DNA of 64,000 bases from Notospermus geniculatus (taxonomy: Eukaryota; Nemertea; Pilidiophora; Heteronemertea; Lineidae). A program made the position numbers and the translations under genes. Positions 24,396-36,506 of the stretch are shown here, one piece after another. The notes below the pieces were generated by a model, which had not been told where the DNA came from, made no database searches, and worked only from the letters and a program-made list of their open reading frames with translations. Location: NCBI GenBank assembly GCA_002633025.1, contig NMRB01000046.1, positions 201,396 to 265,395 on the forward strand, given 5' to 3'. Within the stretch, counting starts at the first letter, position 1, and each line of letters opens with the position of its first letter.

Positions 24396-25040
24396 TTAAA
24401 GCTGACGTGAACGAACAAAAAGCCCTCATGCGGCGAGCAAGAGAATTGCAAACGCCCTGCAAATACCTCAAACGAAGGCACAGAACATGATAGGCCCCAC
24501 GAGGTCAGGAGGGCGCCACCTCATTTGTCATCGAGCTTTCGAGGTGTCAACATCCTGTGGTGAGCTCCTGCTGAACACTTTTTTCAAAGAAAAAAGTTTG
24601 ACCCAGCTGGGAATCGAACCCGCACCTTGTTATCTCTGTCCCGCTGTCTTCCCCATTCAGCCACAGAACTTGTTGGAAGATTTCACATGTTTTCTCTTAT
24701 TCGAAGCATTATAACGTAAGTCGAAGGCCTACGTCTATGACAAACATAAATCATGACCCTGTCAGTTGGCTCGTTGACCGAGTGGATAGAGCGGTGGATT
24801 ACAAATCAGGCGGTCGACGGTTCGAATCCCGTCTAAATGACTACAATTTTTTTTCTTTGAGTAGTGTAAGAGGTATCCGGAGATGTTGACAGCTCTGTTG
24901 CCTGAAGGCAAATAAGGTGGCGCCCTCCTGGCGTCGTGGGGTGTATCATGTTCTGAGCCTTCGTTTGAGGTGTTTGCAGGGCGTTTGCAATTCTCTTGCT
25001 CGTCGCATGGGGGCTTTTTGTTCGTTCACGTCAGCTTTAA
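24396..25040. mobile_element. TTAA-flanked inverted-repeat element carrying two tRNA-like modules
   Basis: Arms of about 130 bases (24400-24527 and 24909-25036) are inverted copies. They begin AGCTGACGTGAACGAACAAA and end with the complement, flanked by TTAA at 24396-24399 and 25037-25040. Between the arms is a - strand tRNA-like module at about 24600-24670 (GGTTCGATTCCCAGCTGGG) and a + strand one at about 24768-24835 (GACCGAGTGGATAGAGCGG, GGTTCGAATCCC). The arms contain GGCGCCACC / GGTGGCGCC. No open frame long enough for a transposase. Confidence 0.7.
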
Positions 25041-26132
25041 TGAAGAATCTGATCCTAGTCGTTGTTGTCGCATGAAATGATTTGTTGTCATCGGTACGTC
25101 TGTCTGATTAAGACGGACATGACGTGGCCAAAATATTGACCTCAAAGACATATGACAGAACAACAGACACTGACTTGTCTAGTCTAAGAACCTAGTTTTA
25201 TCTACAGGATTCTGAATCCAATGGTCGTTCTCAGACATTCACAAACAGCCAGACACTCATTCAACCCGAGAGCTCATGGCCGGAAGTTTGGTCTTCCCAA
25301 ATCGCCACTATTCTTCACCATGACCTTGACCTTGAAAATTAGCATATGACCTTTGACCATGACACGCAGAGCCCTCTTTCTGTAGGATGTGGTACTTACC
25401 TGAAACGATAAAGAAGTACAGGTTATCAGTACTGATTGTTAATAAACAAGATAACCAATCAGAATCAACCAATCAGAATAAGCCAATCAGAGAAAAGAGA
25501 GAGTTGACTGCTGCTTAAGGTGACCATGCCCCTTTAAACTAGGGACACTAACCTTTGGAAGGAGTTCTGAAATTCAAAGTGGACATTTGCCCTAGTTTGC
25601 TGATGAAGAAACTTGATGTTTTCAACACCATCTTTGGTCTTTACGAGAATGTGAATCTCGTGATTTGGGATTCAGATTCTTTACATGATTGTGTCCAGTC
25701 AAGATCGTCAAACATAGTACTGACGACAGCAGAGGTAGAGACCCGTGTTTCGAGGGTCAGTATTTTGGAGCAGAGCGAGGCACAACGCAATAACCTCTCC
25801 ATAAACCTCAACGCCAATCTTATTCCTTACCAATAAACTTAAGTACATGACGTACATGTATAAACGACATAGCTTGAACTCATAGTGGTATTCCATGAAT
25901 GCATAGGAAAACCTCAACTGGATTTGTGCCAAAGTCTATACGAAGTGCGATAATAATAAAAGACTTAATATATTCACATGAAAGATTTCAAATAGTTTAG
26001 AAAACTTGTGTGTTTTGTGGAGGCCTCAGACGAAGTATTTGAGATGAACGTGCTAGTGAGTCCAGAGGACGTTGATCACCACTGTAGCAGTCCACAGATA
26101 TTTCTATCAGTAACCTGTCTGTGTGTATGTGT

Positions 26133-26156
26133 GGGGGGGGGGGGGGGGGGGGGGGN
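26133..26156 (+). repeat. Poly-G tract ending in an unresolved base
   Basis: A run of 23 G is followed by N at 26156 and a GT-rich lead-in. A collapse or sequencing stall at this point is likely. Confidence 0.9.
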
Positions 26157-26564
26157 CTTCCTGGTTGGCAGGGGCAAGTAGGCCTGCATTCTACTTCCAG
26201 TGAGTGCAGGTGAGCTTTTTCTGTCCTCTTAGCCTAGATTTACCAGATAGGCCTCACACCAGCAAGTTGAAGTTCCACCTCAGGCTCCACAACCAACCCA
26301 AGTTGACATTTTTCAGGAAGAAAATGGTATTTCACAGCATGTAATAAAGGAGGACCAATCACTGAGCTTCTTGCGATGAAACAGCCAATCAGTTTGTTAC
26401 AAATGGGACCAATCAGACAGCAGCTTGTTACATAGGGACCAATCACTGTGGCTTCCACTGTATAGAAACCAATCATAGTACTTGTTATAATTTGGATGCA
26501 CCAATAATAACTTTCCATGTTGTGTCACCCTCTGTAGAATGATGATGATCTCACATGTAAACTA

Positions 26565-26672
26565 AGGGTTGTATTTTAGAACGTTCCTTAACGTTAGTCT
26601 ATTGTAAAACCATCGAGAACAATAGATTTAAGGTGGACCTTAATGTTAAGGAACGTTCTAAAATACGGCCCT
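26565..26672. repeat. Foldback element (MITE-like)
   Basis: Left arm AGGGTTGTATTTTAGAACGT (then TCCTTAACGTT) pairs with right arm AATGTTAAGGAACGTTCT (then AAAATACGGCCCT). Total 108 bp. Confidence 0.8.
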
Positions 26673-27913
26673 AAATGTTTACCGGAACGTCCACAGCATG
26701 TGGTATTGAACCGATATTACAATCTATAAATTATCATCAGCACAAACGGTTGCACACAGACCTACTTTTTGTATTACAATAGTGATTCTCTGCATGAAGT
26801 ATGCCACATATGTTCTGGGTTACACAGACACCACACACATGTATTGTAAATAACACTACTATTATTGACATTTCAATATTATTGCACTGCCTATCAAGCC
26901 GTTCAAGTGGAACACTTCAGATAGTTGGTGTAGTTCTACCCGATGCTACCAGGGGTGCCACTGAGGGGTAAAGCTCAAAAGGGCCTAAAACTTCATCATG
27001 ACAGAAACGTCCTTCATTGTTTATAAGAGCACAGAGAGACAATCTTCAGAAATTCAACTGACATTATCTCCTGAAGTATACCTTGCAAGAGCCGTCTCTC
27101 TATGGGTAAATCAACCATAGAAAGCTATGGGCAGCCGTTTGTGTCATTGTCACAGCATAGGTCATCAGGAAACCAACAACGGTGTAGCCTAATTGTCCAT
27201 AGGGACGAACTCAAACGAAGTCTTACGTGAAGGGCCTTGTGGTATTGAAGCTGCAGCAAAATTACAGACTTTTTATAGGCCTACCCCTTAACAGAAGACA
27301 GGGAGCTGAAGTTGACAAGTTTCCAGGAGGCACTAAACTCGGAAAATCTGACTTGTACCTTGGTCCGCACTGAATATCACTTCCTCTGCCCCACCGACAG
27401 CGCGTGCGTGTATCAACTCCTCTGGGTCTCCACGATTGGTGGATTTGAAGAAACGTACAAAGTACGGCACCAATCGGTTACGTTTTGTCCCCGGTTTGTT
27501 CATCGTCATCTACCAGAGTTGTTTTTCATTCGCCGTGATCCATGGCCTTTGAAACCAGACAATTTGTTGGACTTTGTCACTTTGCTCTACTAAAGCAGGC
27601 CTCTCTGCCAGGCAGAGTCTTAGCAACTTAGACTCTCCTACTCAAGACTGTAGGACGAAGACTGGAGGCCTATCCAACGAATACCACTGCATACGAGAGA
27701 AATCCACTTCGAATTTGAGCCTTCCTCTCCAAGCTGACATCAAGTGAAGTGTGTACAATTTGGAAATCACGGTGGCTGAATGAGAAAATACCGGCGACTG
27801 TCGTTCAAACACAAGTGACAACCTTGACTGAAATTTCTTCCCCAAACTGACGTCAAGTGGACAAATGATTTGATAGTCACCATTGGCGTTTGTGGTTTAC
27901 AGAAGAGACAACC

Positions 27914-28530
27914 TTGATCAGAACTCAGAAAACGTTTTGTATCTCGTATTTTTCCATCGAGTGAAAACTTCAGCGATATCACTTATCAGTATCACACTTC
28001 AGGGATGAGTGACCGCCAAAACGAGATGCAGTGATTGACGTGCTACTGGAAGAAGAGCTCCACGCAAACTTGAAGTAGATCACTACACGACGATGTTTGT
28101 CGTTTTAAACGACAAACATCGTACAGAAGACACAATCTTGATCAGAACTCAGAAAACGTCTTTGATCTTGGCTTTTTCCAATGTGTGAAATTTCCAGAGA
28201 TATCACAGTATCACTCTTCAGGGATGATCGAGTGATCGCCGAAACGAGATGCAGTGATTGACGTGCTACTGGAAGAAGAGCTCCACGACAACTTGAAGTA
28301 GATCACTACACGACGCTGTTTGTCGTTTACGGAAGACGCAATCTCGGTCAGAACTCAGAAAACGTCTTTGATCTTGGCTTTTTCCACCGAGTGAAAATTT
28401 CAGATATATCACTTATCAGTATCACTCTTCAGGGATGATCGAGTGATCACCGAAACGAGATGCAACGGTTGACGTGCTACTGAAGAAGAGCTCCACGCAA
28501 ACTTGAAGTAGATCACTACACGACGATGTT
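27914..28530 (+). repeat. Tandem repeat of about 205-225 bp, three units
   Basis: Units start near 27915, 28140 and 28347. They share GATCAGAACTCAGAAAACG, TATCAGTATCACTCTTCAGG and GAAGAGCTCCACGCAAACTT. The first unit ends in a palindrome GATGTTTGTCGTTTTAAACG (completed by ACAAACATC). Confidence 0.8.
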
Positions 28531-29537
28531 TTGAGAGCACTGAATATGCGTTCCACGGCAGACACTGGGAGACAGAGATGTAAGCACTGTGCGTGGATCA
28601 ATGCATGAAGCACAGAGACATACGGACAACCCGAGTGATAACGTACGATTCACTGGTTGGTTAAAATCATGTAGCGTGATGTATAGTCGCAGTTAGACAA
28701 TATCCTGATGATCTACTGGGACACGAACTCCCGCGAAGAAAGGCATCCCTGGATTAGATATCGCATGAATCAAACGGCAAAAAATGAATTGTCTTCTGTA
28801 GACTTTGTGATCCTTGCAATGATGTGTCGTATTTGATATCGCATACAGCAAGATATTTGGTACGACTGGATGTATAACATCCGAGCATTTCATAGCAGAC
28901 GCCCAGAAATCAATAGACCACATCTGTTACAACTCATCGTTGGTCTCAGTCCAAGTTGGACGAACTCTTGTACCAGAAATACCAGATTTTGTAAAGGACA
29001 TGCACAGGACAGCTCGGCCAACTTAGAAATAAGATCAACTCATGGCCTAGTTCAACCTAAACTGATTGGAAACCTGCATTGATCAGTTGACTGCGTGTGT
29101 ACTTTTTTGAACTCAACATCTGTGGAATCGACAAGTTAACTGGCAAAGTTATTCATAGAATTGAATTTATTTATAACATCAGGCAATGTATACATATAAC
29201 TTCACGTCAATTTGAACTGATTTATTCCAAATACTATGATACTACGGTGCACAGCAGAATCTCAACTGGAAGCAGATTCGCTCGGACAACGGGAGCTGAA
29301 CCTGGTACCAACAGATGCCAATTTGAAGACCTGAGTCACTACACCACTGCAGCTCTTCAACCCTTCATCACCAATAGTTGCTGGTTTTGCAGGGCTTCTG
29401 AAATCAATAACTAAACCAATCACAGATGCTGCACGTATCGGGTGATGCGATCGATTGAGTCTGCGATGACCAGACCCCACCCTGGTGAAGCCGCGATTGT
29501 CGTCGATGTCACGCATTGAAATTGACAACCTGTCAAC

Positions 29538-29605
29538 TGTCAGAGCGGTGTAGTGGGAACACCTCGCCACCTCAGCGGTCCCCAGTTCAATTTCCAGTTT
29601 CCCAG
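29538..29605 (+). repeat. tRNA-derived SINE head (family 2)
   Basis: GTCAGAGCGGTGTAGTGGGA and CCCCAGTTCAATTTCC match the dispersed family 2 module. Confidence 0.5.
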
Positions 29606-29731
29606 TGGTCACACGCAGTGTTCTCCACAAGATTTCCTACGGTAAAAGGATGGTACCCATGAAATTCCACGATTTCCCATTACTTTGCAAATTAAGATAG
29701 GGTGGTCACCAATTTAAGGTAGGGGGCAGGG

Positions 29732-29825
29732 GTCAAAATTAGCGGTAGTCCGAGTGCCCGGAAATTGTGTCTGACAACCAAAGTGTGCCAGGTAGGTAGT
29801 CCGTCGGGCTACCATGAAAATCTGA
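29732..29825 (+). repeat. Uninterrupted copy of the repeat that is split at 20254-20370
   Basis: GGGGTCAAAATTAGCGGTAG runs through AACCAAAGTGTGCCAGGTAG and into GTAGTCCGTCGGGCTACCAT without the foldback insert. Confidence 0.75.
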
Positions 29826-31265
29826 ATCTGAGGGGGTGTATAATAGAAAACCATTACAAAATTGGGCTGCAAGGTAGGGTGGCTACTTCTAAGGTAGGGT
29901 GGTAAAATGCCAAGGTCGGGTGGGACAGTCTAACAAAAAGCCATGTGGAGAACACTGCACACGATAGAGAGGGTGGCTCTGACATTGTAGATTTTCTATG
30001 GTGACTCTTAGTCTTGGACGGTAAACTTGCTCCTGCCCTTACTCCTCAAACCCTGCCGCCACATGCGGAGACCAACAAACGCCGCTAAGTACAGTTCACA
30101 TCATGAACACTGCAGACGTAATATAATACTACGAGTGCTCACCTCCGCAGACACCTGAGATCATAAAACGATCGCACACGTTTTTCCTCCCGCCAACACG
30201 ATAGATTATTGATATTGTCGGTCGTCATAGCGATCATAACTTGGTTTCATTCACGGTTTTGTTGCCAGGCAACATATAGATTTGGAAAAGACGAAATATT
30301 CTGGACAGGTGATGCTAAAAGAAACAAATGGAATCGATGGAAGGGAGGTATTGTCTGTAACGGCAAGGAGACGGACTTCCTGCTTCTTGCCAGGCCAGCA
30401 TTTAGATGGTTCTACAACCAACCAACCGCGCTGGAGAAAGTGTTTTAGGATTTTGCTCAGTTGCAGCCTGATGGCGGGCGCTGATTGGTTGGACAGTAGT
30501 GGTGTCACCTAGCGGTAATTCGAAGCAGTGGTTTGTGAAGTGTAGGTACGGAGCGAAACAAAACACTGCGAGAGGAGTATATGGTTCTTGTAGCTCTTGC
30601 ATCCCAGCTCCCCCAGAATGCCCCGGCAATAGACCACCTTAGGCTGCAGTAACCGACAGCAACGATGAGAGCCAGGTATTTCTAGTGATGCTTATAGAAT
30701 AGAGTAGCCCATCAACTGAATGAAAATGACATATAAAACACACTCACGCCAAATTAAATCATATAACTTTCCAAACACTTTGGATGGCTGTATCCCATGG
30801 CAACCGGGCACAACCGGTATTCAAGCACTTTACAAGAGAGAGTCGAGTGAAACGTTGAACTTGGTTACCTGTCTTTTCTGCGAGTACCTGGAGCCGGCGA
30901 GCTTTCCCAGTGCCGTGCTATCATCGCTACACTCGACTCGGGATTCTTCACATGCTACATAACAACATACTACTGCTAAGCTACACAATAATACTTCGTA
31001 CTGCCTCAAGCGTTGGCGGTAAGGAACGTGAAGGTAGCATTGAAGGTGGTGAGAGTAGACGTACAGCGGAACTGCAGCTGATGAATCGAAGACTGGAGTA
31101 TGAACACCAGACATTCTCGTTGAAGAAATCAGTGTCTTAAGTTGAGAGATGTAGTACAGCTGGCTGGAATGTACCCTGAACATCATTGAAATCACTCAAC
31201 TCATTCACCAAGAATGCACGCATTCGCATTCACAGTCTGGATATTACCAAGGGCAAGGCACTCAC

Positions 31266-31345
31266 AAGATGTCAGAGTGGTGCAGTGCAAACATCTATGC
31301 CTGTCACATCGGACTTCTGAAGTTCCAGGTTCAATCCCCTCTCAA
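31266..31345 (+). repeat. tRNA-derived SINE head (family 2)
   Basis: GTCAGAGTGGTGCAGTGCAA and CCAGGTTCAATCCC mark the A-box-like and B-box-like parts. Confidence 0.5.
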
Positions 31346-32212
31346 ACCTCTTCACATTATAGAGCGGGCAACAAAAGACACCGCAAGTTTTCACCATTAA
31401 ACTCATCCAATGTTGTCTAAATGGCTGGGCTATGTCACATTTGGCATGTTTGGTGCTTTCACAGCTCTCTATTTAATACCAGGGCTGTGGATGCCCTCCA
31501 GCTGAATGGCAAGCAGGGCTCTCACTGGAGTTTTCAGTAGAAGGGTCAGAGACTTCTGTGTAATTTTTTCTGGGGTCAGGGGTCAACCATGGTCAGTTCA
31601 CAACATTGGTGAATCTTCGTGCGTCGCACTGACTCCTGCTGGTTTTTATTGTGCTTCAGACTATGCACTTTGTGCGTATTTGACCCGAGACGTCGGGTCA
31701 TTGAGAGCCCTGGGCAAGGGTACCAGTTTCCTTTCCCAACCAATCTCCACCATACATGGCCCCTTTTGACCCTGCCTTACATACACCGTTCTGAAGAGTG
31801 ATCGACCAAGGCATACATAACACAAACACCAATAACCCAAACTCCAAATGATACAAAAACCACAATGACCGTGGACGACCATTGAGAAATTGGATGAACC
31901 CTCGTTACCCCGGCATTTATCGACCAGAAGAAAATCAACTCCAATTCACTCTCGCCAATCATCTGCATCAAAACCGAGCGCGTTCTCGCCTTATTTACTT
32001 TTGGCGGAATCTCGATAACGTTGACCATCACGGAGAAACAATGAATTGCGACGATGATAGCCCTTTTTATGAGGCTGACGATCTAACATACATGACATAA
32101 CATTGAATGACTGAAGACAGGTTGTCTAACAGGGTGAGTTCTGAATGTGACAGTTGCCCGTGAATTTTCCCCTAAATTTTCACACGATTTGTCAATTTGA
32201 TCAGCCAAATCA

Positions 32213-32290
32213 GGCTGTCAGAGTGGCCTAGTGGAAAAAGCGGCACTTGTCACCTCTGAGGTCCCAGGTTTGACCACTGGTCAGGCCCAT
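32213..32290 (+). repeat. tRNA-derived SINE head (family 2)
   Basis: GCTGTCAGAGTGGCCTAGTG and GTCCCAGGTTTGACCACTGG match the family 2 module with a decayed B-box. Confidence 0.5.
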
Positions 32291-32746
32291 TAATGGAATA
32301 GAGAGAGCAACCCCCCTCCCTTTGATAACACAGGTTTTCGCCAGGCACTCCGGATGGCTATTTACATGTAATTTGCCCAATATTGTCTTAGAGCTAATGC
32401 CGTATCCGGCTCTCCACTCTCAATGCCATATTTTCCTCACGTTGAGTCAGATTCATTGGAAAGCTCAAGAGGAGCACCTCAGATCATCACCTGAACAGTG
32501 TTTCCACCAGAGGGTACTAAGGGTAATATGCTAGTACCCTCAAGGGTACAGAAAAGGGCCATTTTCTTTAATTTCATGGGGTTTTTGCTGATTTTGAAGA
32601 AATTAGTACCCTCAAAAAAAATTTCTGGCACAGACCCTGCTGAAAGAAGCCATTTTCACAAAAAATGAAAAATTGTCCCTGTGGTTTGTTTGTAAACATT
32701 GACGAGTCCTTGAATGGATGTCATTAATATGGTATCTCATCCCCAG

Positions 32747-33490
32747 ATTCAGCAGCAACTTGGCGTGACTGACGAGGACGCCAGCCTCCTTCGGGCATGT
32801 ACAATGCAACTCGACGTAGCCAAGGATGTTACCAAGGTAACAAGCAAGTATCAGATGCAACGTAGCATCGCTGTATCAATCTGGAACCGTTTCGTTGATA
32901 GTGCATATGAATTTATGATCAAACACGTCAAAGAAAGGGCAGACCGACCTGAGGGTATAACCCGTCAGGTTCGGGTGAGGGTTCATTATTTGTACAATGT
33001 ACTTGATTTTGCTGTCAGGGCCGAAACCACAGCGGCCCTGATAGGTTCGGAAGAGGCCATCTCAAGCTACTCATGTTCCTCACTTGGCAACTTGGATGGG
33101 GTCTTTTACTTGCCCTTGCAAAGACACAAGGAAGGTTCATGTACATGTACAAGGCGCCATGCACGGCTCGCTGTCTGATGTGAGGGCGTGAAAACGTAAA
33201 CCAATTCATGACACCTGATTGGATGAATGAGGATCATGTGACCGTTTGGCAGCGAGCCTGACATTCCGTGTACTTATCACTCATCTCAATGACAACATAT
33301 CTTTCTTTTTTTCAAACCCACATCCCCATTCCAGGCTAACCACATCCCAACGATGTCAACCTCAGTACAACTGCCACAAACCACAGAATATCCAGGGTAC
33401 CTACATCAAAAGGAAATGTTGACATCCATTTATAGGACTGCCCACCCCCTCCACCCGGGCAATGACACTGAAATAAGTTGGATGAAGTAG
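32747..33490 (+). CDS. Unrecognised protein, two 3'-terminal exons
   Basis: Two exons are proposed. The first is 32747-32974 (76 codons) after the acceptor CATCCCCAG and before the donor CGG|GTGAGG. The second is 33335-33490 after CCCCATTCCAG, ending in TAG. They join in phase 0 with no stop, encoding 127 residues. The first is helical in composition (for example DASLLRACTMQLDV and SIAVSIWNRFVDSAYEFMI). The second is polar and ends NDTEISWMK. Their composition, splice borders and matching phase suggest a real gene, but no family was recognised. The intron contains a fragment of SINE family 1 at 33015-33180. No upstream exon was identified, so the start is unknown. Confidence 0.55.
33015..33180 (-). 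repeat. Fragment of SINE family 1
   Basis: ATCTCAAGCTACTCATGTTC and GGGTCTTTTACTTGCCCTTG are shared with 12755 and 63727. The tRNA-like head is missing. Confidence 0.65.
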
Positions 33491-35168
33491 GCCTTGTTAG
33501 AAGACTACCACGCAAGAGCCAAACAGAAGCAAAGCCAGATGACGACGACAGCCTTCATGAAACATGGACCAGTAATCTATGAAAGTTATCTGTGTGGTGG
33601 TCTGGGAAAACCCGGCAGATGTCGCATTTGAGGAAAGTGTTATGGCCTTGCTGAACCCGCACATTTCAATAGCTGACATGTACTACGTAACAGGTGAACA
33701 GTTGGCTTGGCCAAAAGTAGATCAATGCACAGGCAATCTGACAGCCCTTGTTGATCATTCAGCAACATCCGCCAGGTTTTTCTAGACCGCCAGACATTTA
33801 TTTAGTACAACTGTTGCCCCCCTCCCCCCGCCCGAAGGATTTCAGCCAACTGAACTGGATGATATTTCTGAGAATCTCACATTGAATTTCAGCCAGGGAA
33901 TACCCCTCTTCAGGTGCTTTTTTGCAAAACAATCCAACACACCTGTACTTGTGTGTAATCAGAACGGACATGACCAAGTCAAGACATTATCTCAAGATCA
34001 CGTGGATATTTCCTGTTCGATAATGACCTGTGATCTTCAATTGACATCAATGACATCTACAAGGAGATAAACACATTGAGTGAGATATGTACTGGAGTTT
34101 AAATTCCATCGATCTGAAAAACAGTTGACCCAAGTTGCAAAATGTAGGCAACTTTTATTTCATCAAATGTTATGTACTGGTACCGTATGTTCACTATGTA
34201 TTAAGGCTATCTCGCATGAGTCAAGACTCTCTATGGGCAACGCAAACCATAGAAAGCTCTGGGCAGTCGTACACATGTATGTGTCTGTGCGGTCTCCCAT
34301 AAGTTGGAAGCGAACCAACAATATTGGTGAATTGCCCATTGAGAGCCAACTTGCATGAGAAAACTCTCACGTGCCTACACACTGACTGACTTACTGGTCT
34401 GGAAGCTGTGGGGCTGGAATCAGAATTTCCAACAAAGTTTGAGCGAGTATGGGCAGGAGCATGTTTACCGTCCCAATTCAAAGGAGAGAAGACAATGCCC
34501 AAATTCTTGTGGGGGGAGGGGTGGGTGGGGGTGAATAACCCTGCTCTTAACCTGTTCTGTACCAACCTGGACGAGGCCGAGATATGACACTGACAGTCTC
34601 GCGTTGCAACTGCGGTAAGTTCCCAGTCGACGCCGGCAGCACGTAGTGCACGTCATATATCGGATTCTCCATTTTACTCCTGTGAAGACGCAACGAAACG
34701 CTCGGGTGAATCGGAGAAAGCATTGACGAACTATTGTCCGAACCGGACCAATGAAGATATAAACCCGATGATGACCTAGTCTATGAATGAATTGACGAGT
34801 GATCAAGCTTGTTTTCGAGCATCGATTTGGTTCATAATGATAATGCATTACATACATAGATTCACAGAACAATAGCGAAGGTGACCCAGATCAAGGGGCG
34901 GACTTCTAATGCGATAAAACTCATGACTTCTTTATCACTGTTTATCAAGTTAATAGGTCACTATGCATTCGTAATAGTAAACTACACCAAATCACTATAG
35001 CTACCCTTTGAAGATTTTTCAGTAAAACCCTGTGAGAAAGCAGTCAAACGGACAAAGCAGTATAAAGATGGGTCTACTGTCCTCGTGACCACTTTCTCCA
35101 CTGGTATGACAGCGCCCTCTATTTACAGATCCATTCCCACATCCATGCAGGATGACATCCCAAAGTGT

Positions 35169-35240
35169 GGTCAGAGTGGTGTAGTGGGAACATCAGTATC
35201 TGCCACCTGTGAGGTTCCCGGTTCAATAGGAGCAGTCAGC
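35169..35240 (+). repeat. tRNA-derived SINE head (family 2)
   Basis: GGTCAGAGTGGTGTAGTGGG and GGTTCCCGGTTCAATAGG match the family 2 module. Confidence 0.5.
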
Positions 35241-35644
35241 CGCGCATATTGCCAACAGATGGCAGCAAAGGTCTAGTCGACCAATGTACAGGAAAACGTA
35301 TGCGATTGCTGCTCGATCAATAATGACTGGACGCAAGGGCCCAACGCGCCGCGTAGCGGCCAACAGCGAAGCTAGCCAAAGACTTGTCACGGGTCAATCA
35401 ATAGAACTGGACTCATAGGAAATATGCACCTAATGTCCAGATGGAATATACCGGACGGTTGGTTCACGTTTTTAGTGACTGTGAACGTAGATGGGTACAT
35501 TATGTAGCGATACGCTGACAGATTTGCTGGGGACTTGCTCTGTGGATGTTGTAAAATGCGATTTTTGGAAGATTATTCTGATTTGCAACGTCATTTTTAA
35601 TTAACATAAAAATATGTTGAGTAGCTGGGATATGTTTATAAACA

Positions 35645-35907
35645 NNNNNNNNNNNNNNNNNNNNNNNNNNNNNNNNNNNNNNNNNNNNNNNNNNNNNNNN
35701 NNNNNNNNNNNNNNNNNNNNNNNNNNNNNNNNNNNNNNNNNNNNNNNNNNNNNNNNNNNNNNNNNNNNNNNNNNNNNNNNNNNNNNNNNNNNNNNNNNNN
35801 NNNNNNNNNNNNNNNNNNNNNNNNNNNNNNNNNNNNNNNNNNNNNNNNNNNNNNNNNNNNNNNNNNNNNNNNNNNNNNNNNNNNNNNNNNNNNNNNNNNN
35901 NNNNNNN
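35645..35907. other. Assembly gap (263 N)
   Basis: Unresolved bases. Nothing can be said about content; the sequence to its right belongs to a repeat. Confidence 1.
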
Positions 35908-36506
35908 CACCCCTATAACGCGACCACCCCGGAAAGACGACCAGTTTTCAATTGTCCCGATTGTTTTTCTCTTTATTTCCCTTTGGAGAGTTTCACTAAC
36001 GCGACCACCCCGCTATCCAGACCGCGACCACAGCTTTGGCTGTCCCAAGTGGCAATTAGCACCTCGGTAACACGACCAACCGCAACCTAATTAGTGGTCT
36101 GATTATCAAACAAAGGCGAGTCAGCAGTGTGTGTGTACCAAACAGGACCAATTAACACATGACATAAGCCATGTGCATGACGGTTGGGGTCAGCGATCAT
36201 AAAAGGCAGGCCTAAGCATGAGACGGGCGCAATATTTACACGGAATTCACCATTTCCACACCTGCCAGTCGTCCATCCTAGTCGTCACAGTGTCAGTGGG
36301 CTATCTGCTTACTAGTATCAGGCCAGGCTGGAGATGGTCTAGTCTGGTTTATTAAACGAAACATGGATAAAAAAGAAAATATGACACTCAGTTTACTTCG
36401 GTCTGGATCGGCACTCGGCGGGCCGATTTCGGTAAGGCGACCACCCCGCTAATGCGACCACTTTGGGTCTGTCCCTTGGGTGGTCGTGTTACCGGGGTTC
36501 CACTGT
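35908..36506. mobile_element. Right part of a pogo/Tigger-like non-autonomous element
   Basis: The right end ACCGGGGTTCCACTG is followed by TA. Read on the other strand this is CAGTGGAACCCCGGT, the typical start of pogo/Tigger terminal repeats with a TA target. GCGACCACCCCG recurs at about 35920, 36001 and 36438. The left end would fall in the gap. Confidence 0.5.

Larger units (their letters stand above)
25041..32746. other. Gene-poor stretch, mostly repeats
   Basis: No exon could be supported. It holds the elements listed at 26133, 26565, 27914, 29732 and 31266, and a diverged repeat near 27090-27240 (CTCTATGGGTAAATCAACCA) shared with 34215-34370. GTTGCCAGGCAAC, an X-box-like palindrome, is near 30260. 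Earlier exons of the unrecognised gene at 32747 may lie here. Confidence 0.4.

Noticed and set aside
24763-24836. tRNA gene
   Set aside because: A-box and B-box are recognisable, but the T-stem and anticodon stem do not pair properly and it lies inside a transposable element; it is tRNA-derived.
25555-25836. 93-codon + strand open frame
   Set aside because: No clear splice borders, no recognised family, and it lies in a repeat-rich stretch.
27914-28530. CRISPR-like array
   Set aside because: Units are long tandem repeats without unique spacers, and the window is eukaryotic.
30209-30448. 79-codon + strand open frame with a hydrophobic start
   Set aside because: No family, no splice support, and opposite-strand frames are equally open.
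35500-36090. Open frames of 136 and 158 codons
   Set aside because: They are open only because they run through the 263-N gap.
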